This document shows, piece by piece, positions 44,848-53,491 of a stretch of 64,000 nt of DNA. Numbering within the stretch: position 1 is the stretch's first letter; each line of letters begins with the position of its first letter. The translations under genes and the position numbers were made by a program. The notes under the pieces were generated by a model, which worked only from the letters and a program-made list of their open reading frames with translations, ran no database searches and was not told the DNA's origin. Source of the DNA: Hyphomonadaceae bacterium (lineage in GTDB: Bacteria > Pseudomonadota > Alphaproteobacteria > Caulobacterales > Aquidulcibacteraceae); assembly GCA_023384105.1 (NCBI GenBank), contig JAHDXR010000006.1, forward strand, positions 62,001 to 126,000, in the 5' to 3' direction.

Positions 44848-45996
44848 TCAGGCGGGACGATCCAGCGTTGCGGTTGCATGCGCGGCGAGGCCTTCCTCCC
44901 GGCCCGTGAAACCCATGCGTTCGGTGGTGGTGGCCTTCACGCTCACGCGGTTGAGCGGCAGCGCGAGCGCCTCCGCCGTGCGCGCGCGCATAGCGTCGCG
45001 GTGCGCGCCGATCCGGGGCCGCTCGCACACCAGCGTCACGTCGACATGGAGGAGGCGCGCGCCGGCGGCTTCGACGCGCGCGAGCGCGTGCCGGAGGAAG
45101 CGCTCGGAGTCGGCGCCTTTCCATTGCGGATCGCTCGGCGGGAAGTGGGCGCCGATGTCGCCCTCGCACAGCGCGCCGAGGATGGCGTCGACCAGCGCGT
45201 GCCAGCCGGCGTCGGCGTCGGAGTGGCCGAGCAGGCCCTTGTCATGGGCGATGCGCACGCCGCATAGCGTGACGTGGCCGCCCGGGCCGAAACGGTGCGC
45301 GTCGACGCCATGGCCGACGCAAATGATGCGGCTGTCCGACATGAGCCGTTCGAGCATCGCGGCGTCCTCTGCGTAGGTGAACTTCATCAGGCGCGGATCG
45401 CCGGGCGCAAGGCGGGTCCGGCCGCCGGCGGCGCGGACGACGGCGAGGTCGTCGGTGAAGGCGGCGTCCGGCGCGGCGGCGGCGTAGGCCGCGCGCAGCA
45501 CGTCGGCGCGGAAGGCTTGCGGGGTCTGCACGCGCATCGCGCCGGCGCGGTCGAGTTCGGCGGCGACGGTTCCGTCCGGGGCGGCGCGCAGCAGCGTGTC
45601 CGCGACCGGCAGGGCAGGCGCGATGGCGGTTTCGCCGGCCTCGATGCGGGCGATCAGGCTTTGCGCCAGGGCCGGCGTCAGTCCGGGGCGGGCGGCGTCG
45701 TGGATCAGCACGATGTCGGCGTCTCCCGTCGCCGCGAGGCCGGCGCGGACCGAGGCGGTGCGGGTGGCGCCGCCGGGGACGATCTCGACGGAGAGGCCCG
45801 CCGTTGCGGCGCGGCAGAGCGCGTGGCGCTCGGGATTGGCCACGACGACGATCCTGTCCACGCCCGCGGCGGCGAAGGCGTGCGCCGACCAGGCCAGAAC
45901 CGGCCGGCCCAACAGTTGCTGATACTGCTTCGGAAGCTCCCCGCCGGCCCGCTCACCGCGCCCGGCGCCTACAATTATGGCAGCGGTACGCGTCAT
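44848..45996 (-). CDS. ispDF: IspDF bifunctional MEP-pathway enzyme
   Basis: 382 residues joining two steps of isoprenoid synthesis. Residues 1-220 are the cytidylyltransferase IspD (AAIIVGAGRGERAGGELPKQY, HDAARP, TPQAFRADVL, TDDLAVV); residues about 225-382 are the 2,4-cyclodiphosphate synthase IspF (GHGVDAHRFGPGG with metal ligands Asp and His, GLLGHSDADAGWHALVDAILGA, TTTERMGFTGREEGLAAHA). The fusion is common in alphaproteobacteria; IspE acts between the two and is not here. ATG 45996 begins the IspD motif; a longer frame exists but lacks homology. Confidence 0.95.
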   Translation of the reverse strand: MTRTAAIIVGAGRGERAGGELPKQYQQLLGRPVLAWSAHAFAAAGVDRIVVVANPERHALCRAATAGLSVEIVPGGATRTASVRAGLAATGDADIVLIHDAARPGLTPALAQSLIARIEAGETAIAPALPVADTLLRAAPDGTVAAELDRAGAMRVQTPQAFRADVLRAAYAAAAPDAAFTDDLAVVRAAGGRTRLAPGDPRLMKFTYAEDAAMLERLMSDSRIICVGHGVDAHRFGPGGHVTLCGVRIAHDKGLLGHSDADAGWHALVDAILGALCEGDIGAHFPPSDPQWKGADSERFLRHALARVEAAGARLLHVDVTLVCERPRIGAHRDAMRARTAEALALPLNRVSVKATTTERMGFTGREEGLAAHATATLDRPA

Positions 45997-46061
45997 GAGG
46001 CCAAATCTGCCGAGTTTTGTTGCATCGCAGCATGAAACCCTTGGCGCCTGCTTTTTAGGCG

Positions 46062-46090
46062 CCATAAGCTCGGTCCCGAAAGGGGCGCAA
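46062..46090 (-). promoter_or_regulatory. Possible promoter of ispDF
   Basis: Minus strand: TTGCGC (46090-46085), 17 bases, TTATGG (46067-46062). A 7-base inverted repeat GGCGCCT/AGGCGCC (46043-46063) follows in the 5' untranslated region. Confidence 0.35.
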
Positions 46091-46152
46091 GCCATGATCC
46101 GTTTGGATCAAATTCAAGCGTTTGTCTCGCCCGCGACCGAAGAGTTCGGGCG

Positions 46153-47229
46153 GTGACGGACCATCCCGTCCTCCGCCCCCGGACGGCGACGCCGGACGCG
46201 GAGCGCTGGCTGGAGGCGCTGCCGGCGCCGGTTCTGGGCATCGACGGCGGCGAACGGATCCGGTTCGTCAACGCCGCCGCCGCGGAGCTGCTGGCGGGCG
46301 TGGGCCGGGGCCTGCTGGGCCGGCGGCTCGACGAGATTTTCGGGCCGGACGCGCCGCTGATCGATCTGGCCCGCCGCGCGCTTGCGGGCGCGTCGGGGGT
46401 GACCGAGTCGGATGTCGCGCTGGTGGGGCCGGGCTTTGCGCTGGGCCGCGCCACGGTGGCGGCCGGGCCGGTGGGGGAGAACGGCTATATCGCGCTGGTG
46501 CTGACGCGCCCGCCGCGGGCGCGCGCCGCGCCGCCCGTTTCCGGCGCCTCGGCGGCGCGCACCCTGGCGCACGAGGTGCGCAATCCGCTGGCCGGCATCC
46601 GCGCGGCGGCGCAGCTGATCGCGCGCACGGACGATCCGGATTCGGCGGCGCTGGCCAAGCTGATCTGCGACGAGGTCGACCGCATCCGCCGCCTGACCGA
46701 CAAGATCGATCCGATGGCGGCGTTCGAGCCGCCGCGGTTCGAACTGTTCAATATCCACGAAGCGCTCGAGCGCGTGCGCAAGCTGGTGGGTTCGAGCGCG
46801 CCGGAGGTGATGATCCGCGAGCGTTACGACCCGAGCCTGCCGATGATCCGCGGCGACCTCGATCAGCTGATCCAGGCGTTCCTCAACATCGCCAAGAACG
46901 CGGCCGAAGCGGTGTCCGGCCAGCCGGACGGCGAGATCGCGTTCATCACCGCCTATCGCTCGGGCGTGAAGTTCCGGTCCTCGGCGATGGGCGCGGCGCG
47001 CGCGCAGCTCGAAGTGCAGGTCGTCGACAACGGGCCCGGACTGCATCCGGACGTGGCCGACCGTCTGTTCGAGGCGTTCGCGACCACCAAGCCCAACGGC
47101 ATGGGCCTCGGCCTCACCGTCGCCGCCGACATCATCGCGCGCCACGACGGACGCATCGAGGTCGAGAGCGCGCCCGGCCGCACCGCGTTCAAAATCCTTC
47201 TCCCCATCGATCCGGACGACAGCCCATGA
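46153..47229 (+). CDS. ntrB: NtrB nitrogen-regulation sensor kinase
   Basis: 358-residue soluble histidine kinase of the nitrogen two-component system, normally controlled by PII. N-terminal PAS-like domain about residues 18-120 ([19 protein letters not shown]); H-box with phosphorylated His140 ([18 protein letters not shown]); ATP-binding domain with the N-box IAKNAAEAV, and G-boxes DNGPGL and [13 protein letters not shown]. The start is GTG 46153 without a strong Shine-Dalgarno. It overlaps ntrC by 4 bases (ATGA). In many relatives dusB precedes ntrB; here ispDF does. Confidence 0.93.
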   Translation: MTDHPVLRPRTATPDAERWLEALPAPVLGIDGGERIRFVNAAAAELLAGVGRGLLGRRLDEIFGPDAPLIDLARRALAGASGVTESDVALVGPGFALGRATVAAGPVGENGYIALVLTRPPRARAAPPVSGASAARTLAHEVRNPLAGIRAAAQLIARTDDPDSAALAKLICDEVDRIRRLTDKIDPMAAFEPPRFELFNIHEALERVRKLVGSSAPEVMIRERYDPSLPMIRGDLDQLIQAFLNIAKNAAEAVSGQPDGEIAFITAYRSGVKFRSSAMGAARAQLEVQVVDNGPGLHPDVADRLFEAFATTKPNGMGLGLTVAADIIARHDGRIEVESAPGRTAFKILLPIDPDDSP

Positions 47230-48605
47230 GCGCACGCATCCTGCTCGCAGACGACGATTCCTCGCTGCGCTTCGTGCTTTCGCAAGCGCTCGCCAAGGAA
47301 GGCTATGCGGTCAGGGCGACGGGCAACGTGGCGACGCTGTCGAAATGGGTGCGCGACGGCGAAGGCGATCTGGTCCTGAGCGACGTCTATATGGGCGACG
47401 AGTGCGTGTTCGACGCCATTCCGGGCATGCGCACGGCGCGCCCGAACCTGCCGGTGATCGTGATGAGCGCGCAGTCGACGGTGGCGACGGCGCTTTCGGC
47501 GTCGAGCGCGGGCGCGTTCGACTATGTGCCGAAGCCGTTCGATCTCGATGAGCTGATGGCGGTGGTGCGCCGCGCGCTCGAAGGCGGGCCGGACGCCAAG
47601 ACCCGCGCCCAGGCGACGAAAGCGGAGAAGGAAGAACGGCTGCCGCTGATCGGGCGTTCGCCGGCGATGCAGGAAGTGTACCGGGTGATGGCGCGCGTGG
47701 CCGGCACCGATCTCACCGTGCTGATCGAGGGCGAGAGCGGCGCCGGCAAGGAGCGCGTCGCGCGCGCCATTCATGACCATAGCCGGCGGGCCAATGGGCC
47801 GTATCTGACGCTCAGCCTCGCCGGCGCGGCCGCCGCGCAGATCGACCGCGACCTGTTCGCGCCCGACGGCAAGTTCGCCCAGGCGCAAGGCGGCACGCTG
47901 TTTCTGGAAGACGTGGACGAGCTGCCGAACGACGCGCAAACGCGCCTCGCGGGATTGCTGCACTCGGAAGATCCGAAAGAGCGGCCGAACGCGCGCCTGA
48001 TCGTCGCCGCGCAGCGCAGCCTCGCGGCGCTGGTGCGGCAGGGCGCATTCCGTCAGGACCTGTTCTATCGCTTGAACGTGGTTGCGATCCGATTGCCGCC
48101 GCTGCGCGAACGGCTCGAAGACGTCGGCGATCTGGCGCGCGCGTTCCTGGTCCGCGCCAAGCGCGAGGGCTTGCCTGAAAAGACCATCGACGCGGCCGCG
48201 ATCGAGCGGCTGAAGACGCACGCCTTTCCGGGCAATGTGCGCGAACTCGAAAACCTGCTGCGCCGCGCGGCGGCGCTGAGCCCGGCATCGGTGATCACGG
48301 CGCGCGAGATCGCCGACGAACTCGGCGCAGCGGCCACGGAAGAAGTCGTCGCCGAGAGCAGCGAGGGGTTCGAGACGGCGTTCACGCGCCGCATCGCCAG
48401 CGAATTCGCTGCAGCGAGCCCTGGCCTTCCGGCGGCGGGGCTTTATGACAGGGTGCTGGCCGAGGTGGAGCGTCCGCTCATCGTCCAGACGCTCCAGGCC
48501 ACACGCGGCAACCAGATCAGGGCGGCGGCAATTCTCGGCATAAACCGCAATACCTTGCGGAAGAAGATTCAAATCCTGGGCATCGCAACTGGCCGCGGCG
48601 ATTGA
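47226..48605 (+). CDS. ntrC: NtrC response regulator lacking the GAFTGA loop
   Basis: 459 residues: receiver domain with phosphoacceptor Asp53 and Lys103, AAA+ domain with Walker A GESGAGKE (169-176), and Fis-type helix-turn-helix at the C-terminus ([22 protein letters not shown]). The sigma-54 contact loop is missing: after LF at 210-211 the sequence goes [18 protein letters not shown] where relatives have GHEKGAFTGA plus about ten more residues. Walker B reads LFLED instead of LFLDE. Hence it probably does not activate sigma-54 promoters, but may regulate sigma-70 promoters as in Rhodobacter. Translationally coupled to ntrB. Confidence 0.93.
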   Translation: MSARILLADDDSSLRFVLSQALAKEGYAVRATGNVATLSKWVRDGEGDLVLSDVYMGDECVFDAIPGMRTARPNLPVIVMSAQSTVATALSASSAGAFDYVPKPFDLDELMAVVRRALEGGPDAKTRAQATKAEKEERLPLIGRSPAMQEVYRVMARVAGTDLTVLIEGESGAGKERVARAIHDHSRRANGPYLTLSLAGAAAAQIDRDLFAPDGKFAQAQGGTLFLEDVDELPNDAQTRLAGLLHSEDPKERPNARLIVAAQRSLAALVRQGAFRQDLFYRLNVVAIRLPPLRERLEDVGDLARAFLVRAKREGLPEKTIDAAAIERLKTHAFPGNVRELENLLRRAAALSPASVITAREIADELGAAATEEVVAESSEGFETAFTRRIASEFAAASPGLPAAGLYDRVLAEVERPLIVQTLQATRGNQIRAAAILGINRNTLRKKIQILGIATGRGD

Positions 48606-48630
48606 CGACGCCGTGATATTGGTTCAACAC

Positions 48631-48654
48631 CTATGTTGCTCCAAGGCAACATAG
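48631..48654. promoter_or_regulatory. Inverted repeat in front of ntrY
   Basis: CTATGTTGC (48631-48639), spacer TCCAAG, GCAACATAG (48646-48654), perfect 9-base arms, ending 13 bases before the ntrY ATG. No T tract follows, so an operator is more likely than a terminator. The TTG...CAA character resembles sites described for NtrX (inference). Confidence 0.5.
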
Positions 48655-48667
48655 AGCCCCCCGAACT

Positions 48668-50893
48668 ATGCTGCACATCACGGCCAACGACCAAGCCGAT
48701 TCGGCCGTTCTGAGCGACCGTCCGCAGGGACGGAGCACGCTGGTTTTTCTGATCGGACTGGGGATTGCGGGCTTTCTCACCACGGCGGCGACGCTGGCGC
48801 TGCTGCTGGGGGAGGGCCTCGCCGGAGGCGGCAACGCCGTCATCCGCGGCCTGCTGATCGCCAGCATCGCGATCTCCGCGGTGCTCGCCGGCATTCTGCT
48901 GCATCGGCTGATGCGCGTTGCGCGCGCCTGGCGCTCCTCGGCGAGCGGCGCGCGGCTGCACATCCGGTTCGTGACGCTGTTCAGCCTCGCAGCGCTTGCG
49001 CCGGCAATCATCGTCGCGGCCTTCCTCGGCTTCATCTTCAGCCAGGGCGTCGAGCGCTGGTTCAGCCAGCGCGTCGAGACCACGATCGAGAACGCGGCCA
49101 ATGTCGGACGCGCCTATGTCGACCTCGCCTCCGGCGGCATCAGCGGCGAAGTCGAGGCGATGGCGGTCGACCTCAACCTGGCGCAACGCGGCCTGGTGGA
49201 GGATCGCGAACGCTATTTCGCGTTTCTCGAAGCGCAGACCGAGCGGCGCGAACTCACCTCCGCGCAAGTGATCGACTCGCAAGGGCGCGTGCTGGCGCGC
49301 GCGGGGCTTTCCTCGCCCCCCTTCACGCTGCCGAACCGCCAGGCCTTCGCCACCGCCGACGAAGGCGACATGGCGGTGACGTTCGATGACGAGAACGACC
49401 GCGTCGTCGCGCTCTACAAGCTGACCGCCTATCCCGACGCGTACCTGGCCGCGACGCGCAACGTCGAGCCGGGCCTGGTCTCGCAGCTGCGCAGCTTCCG
49501 GCAATCGGTCGAGGATTATCGCAATGCGCGCCAGCAGCAGGGGACGCTGCGCGGACTGTTCGGGCTCGCCTATTTCTCCACCGCGCTGATCGTGCTGCTG
49601 GCGGCGGGCTGGGTCGGGCTGACCAGCGCCTCGCGCGTGGCCGAGCCGATCGGGCGGCTGGTCGGCGCCGCGCGCCGCGTCGCCTCGGGCGACCTGAAGG
49701 CGCGCGTGGCGGTGGGCGAAGAGCGCGACGAAATCGACGCGCTGGCGACCGCCTTCAACAGCATGACCGCGCAGCTCGACGCGCAGCGGCGCGATCTCGT
49801 CGCGGCGCAGGAAGACGCCGAGAGCCGCAGCCGCTTTACCGAGACGGTGCTGGCGGGCGTCAGCGCCGGCGTCATCGGCCTCGATCGCGACGGCCGCATC
49901 ACCGCGTCCAACCGTTCGGCGGGCCAATTGCTGGGATACGGAGAAGAGCAGATCGTGGGCCGCCGGCTCGTGGACATCGCGCCCGAGTTCGCGGAGCTGC
50001 TGAACCAGCCCTCGCCCGCCGGCGAAACGCCGCCGCAGCGCGTCGACCTCGTGCGCGAAGGCGGCTCGGTGAATCTGAGCGTGCGCATGAGCCCCGACGC
50101 ACAGGGCGGCCTCGTGCTCACCTTCGACGACATGACCAAGCTGATCTCGGCGCAGCGCCAGGAAGCCTGGAAGGACGTCGCCCGCCGCATCGCCCACGAG
50201 ATCAAGAACCCGCTGACGCCGATCCAGCTCTCGGCGGAGCGCCTGCGCCGGAAATACGCGTCGGAGATTTCCTCCGACCCGGACACGTTCCTGAAGTGCA
50301 CCGACACGATCCTGCGCCAGGTTTCCGACATCGGCCGCATGGTCGACGAGTTCTCTTCGTTCGCGCGGATGCCGACGCCGCGGATGGCGTTCGCGGACAT
50401 GAGCGACGTCGCGCGCTCGACCGTGTTCGGCCAGCGCCTCGCCTTCGCCGACATGCGCATCGAGGTGGAGGGCGTCGACAAGCCGATCGGGCTCGTGGTG
50501 GACGAGCGGCTGATCGCGCAGGCGCTTCTGAACCTGATCAAAAACGCGGCGGAGAGCGTGCAGGCGCGGCGCGCGCGCGACGGCGAGCCGAAGGACGGCT
50601 TCGTGCTGCTGCGGCTGCGCGATCTGGATTTCGGCGTGCAGTTCGAGGTGATCGACAACGGGCTGGGCTTCCCGGAGAAGGATCGTCACCGCCTGATCGA
50701 GCCGTACGTCACCACGCGCACCAAGGGCGCGGGGCTCGGCCTCGCGATCGTGGCGCGCATCGTGGAAGACCACGGGGGGCTGATTGAGCTGGACGATGCG
50801 CCGGGCTCCGGCCCCGGCGCGGTCGTCCGTTTCGTACTTCCCAAGCGCGGCGAAGAGCCGGCCGCGGCGGACCAGGGCGCAGGAGCCTCATAG
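48668..50893 (+). CDS. ntrY: NtrY membrane sensor kinase
   Basis: 741-residue histidine kinase. Four transmembrane segments (about 24-46, 57-77, 100-124 and 296-317) frame a periplasmic/extracytoplasmic region between 125 and 295; then HAMP (SRVAEPIGRLVGAARRVASGDL), a PAS domain (AGVIGLDRDGRITASNRSAGQLLG), H-box His510 (RRIAHEIKNPLTPIQLSAERLRRKY), N-box LIKNAAESVQ, and G-boxes DNGLGFP and GAGLGLAIVARI. In relatives NtrY senses redox/nitrogen state and phosphorylates NtrX. An inverted repeat lies just upstream. 3 bases separate it from ntrX. Confidence 0.95.
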   Translation: MLHITANDQADSAVLSDRPQGRSTLVFLIGLGIAGFLTTAATLALLLGEGLAGGGNAVIRGLLIASIAISAVLAGILLHRLMRVARAWRSSASGARLHIRFVTLFSLAALAPAIIVAAFLGFIFSQGVERWFSQRVETTIENAANVGRAYVDLASGGISGEVEAMAVDLNLAQRGLVEDRERYFAFLEAQTERRELTSAQVIDSQGRVLARAGLSSPPFTLPNRQAFATADEGDMAVTFDDENDRVVALYKLTAYPDAYLAATRNVEPGLVSQLRSFRQSVEDYRNARQQQGTLRGLFGLAYFSTALIVLLAAGWVGLTSASRVAEPIGRLVGAARRVASGDLKARVAVGEERDEIDALATAFNSMTAQLDAQRRDLVAAQEDAESRSRFTETVLAGVSAGVIGLDRDGRITASNRSAGQLLGYGEEQIVGRRLVDIAPEFAELLNQPSPAGETPPQRVDLVREGGSVNLSVRMSPDAQGGLVLTFDDMTKLISAQRQEAWKDVARRIAHEIKNPLTPIQLSAERLRRKYASEISSDPDTFLKCTDTILRQVSDIGRMVDEFSSFARMPTPRMAFADMSDVARSTVFGQRLAFADMRIEVEGVDKPIGLVVDERLIAQALLNLIKNAAESVQARRARDGEPKDGFVLLRLRDLDFGVQFEVIDNGLGFPEKDRHRLIEPYVTTRTKGAGLGLAIVARIVEDHGGLIELDDAPGSGPGAVVRFVLPKRGEEPAAADQGAGAS

Positions 50894-50896
50894 CAC

Positions 50897-52291
50897 ATGG
50901 CGCAAGACATCCTCATCATCGACGACGAAGCGGACATCCGCGATCTCATCTCGGGCATCCTCGAAGACGACGGCCATCACGTGCGCGCCGCCCGCGACAG
51001 CGACGAGGCGCTGGACGCGTTCAAGCGGCGCAAGCCGTCGCTGGTGGTGCTGGACGTGTGGCTGCAGGGCAGCCGCGTCGACGGCCTCGAACTGCTCTCC
51101 ATGTTCAAGGAGATCGACCCCGACATGCCGGTGATCGTCATCTCCGGCCACGGCACGATCGAGACCGCGGTCGCCGCGATCCGCAAAGGCGCCTACGACT
51201 TCATCGAGAAGCCGTTCACGGCGGACCGCCTGCTGCTGGTGGTGCAGCGCGCGCTGGAGGCGACGCGGCTGAAGCGCGAGAACGCCGAGCTGAAAGCGCG
51301 TTCGGCCGCGAGCGATCTGCTAATCGGCTCCTCGCCGGTGATGGCGGCGCTGCGCAGCGCTATCGAGCGCGTGGCGCAGACCAATTCGCGCGTGCTGGTC
51401 AGCGGCCCCGCGGGCTCCGGCAAGGAGCTGGTCGCGCGCCTGCTGCATGAGCGCAGCGCGCGCGTGAACGGCCCGTTCGTGGCGATCAACGCCGCTTCGA
51501 TCGCGCCGGAGCGGATGGAGACGGAGATTTTCGGCGAGGAGGGGCCCGACGGGCGCCCGCGCAAGATCGGCGTGTTCGAACTGGCCCATGGCGGCACCCT
51601 CTTCCTCGACGAAGTCGGCGACATGCCGCCGGAGACGCAGTCGAAAATCCTGCGCGTGCTGGTGGATCAGCGCTTCAAGCGGCTCGGCGGCTCGACCGAC
51701 GTGCAGGTGAACGTGCGCGTGGTGTCGTCGAGCTCGCGCGATCTGAGCGGCGACATCGAGCAGGGCCGCTTCCGCCAGGACCTCTACCACCGCCTGGCCG
51801 TGGTGCCGCTGCGCGCGCCGAGCCTGGCCGAACGGCGCGAGGACATTCCCGAACTCGCGGGCTATTTCGTCGGCCGCTTGGCGGGCATGTCGGGCGTGCC
51901 GGCGCGCCAGATCGGCGAAGACGCGCTGGCGGCGCTGCAGGCGGCGGACTGGCCGGGCAACGTGCGCCAGCTGCGCAACGTGATCGAACGCATCCTGATC
52001 CTGGCGACGGGCGATCCCTCGACGCCGGTGACGGTCGACGCGCTGCCGCCGGAGGCGTGGCCGCAGGCAGGCTTCTCTAAGCATGACGGGCTGCAGGAAG
52101 TGATCGGACTGCCGCTGCGCGACGCGCGCGAGCGGTTCGAGCGCGAATACCTCAACGTGCAGATCACCCGCTTCGGCGGCAACATCTCGCGCACCGCCGC
52201 CTTCATCGGCATGGAGCGCTCGGCGCTGCACCGCAAGCTCAAGTCGCTCGGCGTCGAGGCGCCGGGCCGCGGCGGCGCCGAGGCCGAATGA
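50897..52291 (+). CDS. ntrX: NtrX response regulator
   Basis: 464 residues: receiver domain (Asp10/Asp11... acceptor Asp53 in VVLDVWLQG, Lys in FIEKPF), AAA+ domain with Walker A GPAGSGKE and Walker B LFLDEVGDM, and a C-terminal Fis-type helix-turn-helix (GGNISRTAAFIGMERSALHRKL). Like other alphaproteobacterial NtrX proteins it lacks GAFTGA: after EIFG the sequence is EEGPDGRPRKIGVFELAHGG. It therefore acts without sigma-54. ATG is 3 bases after the ntrY stop; its own stop overlaps the transaminase start (ATGA). Confidence 0.95.
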   Translation: MAQDILIIDDEADIRDLISGILEDDGHHVRAARDSDEALDAFKRRKPSLVVLDVWLQGSRVDGLELLSMFKEIDPDMPVIVISGHGTIETAVAAIRKGAYDFIEKPFTADRLLLVVQRALEATRLKRENAELKARSAASDLLIGSSPVMAALRSAIERVAQTNSRVLVSGPAGSGKELVARLLHERSARVNGPFVAINAASIAPERMETEIFGEEGPDGRPRKIGVFELAHGGTLFLDEVGDMPPETQSKILRVLVDQRFKRLGGSTDVQVNVRVVSSSSRDLSGDIEQGRFRQDLYHRLAVVPLRAPSLAERREDIPELAGYFVGRLAGMSGVPARQIGEDALAALQAADWPGNVRQLRNVIERILILATGDPSTPVTVDALPPEAWPQAGFSKHDGLQEVIGLPLRDARERFEREYLNVQITRFGGNISRTAAFIGMERSALHRKLKSLGVEAPGRGGAEAE

Positions 52292-53133
52292 GCCGCATCG
52301 CCTATGTGAACGGCGTCTATGCGCCGCTTCGCGCGCCGCTGATCTCGGTGATGGACCGCGGGCTGCAGCTGGCGGATTCGATCTACGAGGTCTGGGCCGT
52401 GCGCGGCGGACGCCTGTTCGACGCCGAGGCGCACATGGCCCGGCTCTGGCGCTCGCTCGACGAACTGCGCATCGCCCGGCCGATGGGCGAGGCCTCGCTG
52501 CGGGCGGTGATCCGCGAGACGATGCGGCGCAACCGCGTCACGGACGGCGTCGTCTATGCGCAGGTCAGCCGCGGCGCGGCGCCGCGCGATCATGTGTTTC
52601 CGCCCGCTTCGGTGCGCCCGACGCTGATCGTCACCGCCAAGGCCCTCGACCGGCGCGCGATCGCCGCGCGCGCCGAGGCGGGGATCGGCGTCGTCAGCGC
52701 CCCGGACACGCGCTGGGCGCGGCGCGACATCAAGACGACCAACCTGCTCCCCAACGTGCTGGCGCGGCAGGCGGCGAAAGAGGCGGGCGCGTTCGAGGCC
52801 TGGTTCGTCGACGGCGACGGATTTGTGACGGAAGGAACCTCCTCCACCGCCTGGATCGTCGATCGGAGCGGGACGCTGCGCACGCGGGCGCTGTCGCACG
52901 ATCTGCTGCACGGGGTGACGCGCGCGGCGCTGCTCAAGCTCGCCGCCGAGCGGCAACTGGCGGTGCGCGAGGCCCCGTTCACGATCGAGGAAGCCCAATC
53001 CGCGCGCGAAGCGTTCATCAGCGCGGCCAGCATTCCGGCCGTCGGCGTAGTGCAAATCGACGGGCAACCTGTCAGCGACGGCAAGGTTGGGCAAGTTACG
53101 CGCGCCCTGCGCGCCGCTTATTTGGGCGCCTGA
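52288..53133 (+). CDS. dat: D-amino-acid transaminase (class IV PLP enzyme)
   Basis: 281-residue fold-type IV aminotransferase; the PLP Lys is Lys149 in RRDIKTTNLLPNVLA, and EAWFVDGDGFVTEGTSSTAWIV holds the family signature with the Glu that binds PLP. The TNLLPN and RDIK motifs favour D-amino-acid transaminase, which supplies D-Glu/D-Ala for peptidoglycan, over branched-chain transaminase or aminodeoxychorismate lyase. Coupled to ntrX by a 4-base overlap; hfq follows after 106 bases with its own promoter. Confidence 0.85.
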   Translation: MSRIAYVNGVYAPLRAPLISVMDRGLQLADSIYEVWAVRGGRLFDAEAHMARLWRSLDELRIARPMGEASLRAVIRETMRRNRVTDGVVYAQVSRGAAPRDHVFPPASVRPTLIVTAKALDRRAIAARAEAGIGVVSAPDTRWARRDIKTTNLLPNVLARQAAKEAGAFEAWFVDGDGFVTEGTSSTAWIVDRSGTLRTRALSHDLLHGVTRAALLKLAAERQLAVREAPFTIEEAQSAREAFISAASIPAVGVVQIDGQPVSDGKVGQVTRALRAAYLGA

Positions 53134-53154
53134 GGCGACTTGCACCTGATTTTG

Positions 53155-53183
53155 TTGGCGCCGGTAGCGGCTGCCCCTATAGC
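53155..53183 (+). promoter_or_regulatory. Promoter of hfq-hflX
   Basis: -35 TTGGCG (53155-53160), 17-base spacer, -10 TATAGC (53178-53183), 57 bases before the hfq ATG. Confidence 0.65.
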
Positions 53184-53239
53184 ACTAGCCCACAGCCGCG
53201 CGACTTGACGCGGCGCCATAAAACTCATGGGGCTGAACC

Positions 53240-53491
53240 ATGGAGAAGAAACAGAACCTGCAGGACACGTTCCTCAACGCTGTCCGCAAGGCCAAGACGC
53301 CGCTTACGATTTTCCTGGTCAACGGCGTCAAACTGCAAGGCGTCGTCACCTGGTTCGACAATTTCTGCGTTTTGTTGCGCCGCGACGGCCAGGTGCAGCT
53401 GGTCTACAAGCACGCCATCTCCACCATCATGCCTGGCGCGCCCGTGCAGCTGTATGAGATCGATAAAGCGGCAGATGAAGCCGACGCCTGA
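53240..53491 (+). CDS. hfq: Hfq RNA chaperone
   Basis: 83-residue hexameric Sm-like protein that pairs small RNAs with mRNAs. Sm1 covers [35 protein letters not shown] and Sm2 contains the YKHAIST motif (Tyr-Lys-His of the proximal U-binding site). The C-terminal tail is short, as usual in alphaproteobacteria. ATG 53240 gives MEKKQNLQD; another ATG at 53227 is in the wrong frame. hflX starts inside its end (17-base overlap), a conserved pairing. Confidence 0.98.
   Translation: MEKKQNLQDTFLNAVRKAKTPLTIFLVNGVKLQGVVTWFDNFCVLLRRDGQVQLVYKHAISTIMPGAPVQLYEIDKAADEADA

Noticed and set aside
46043-46063. GGCGCCT/AGGCGCC as an ispDF terminator or riboswitch
   Set aside because: Short stem, located in the 5' region of ispDF, with no further structure; noted under the promoter only.
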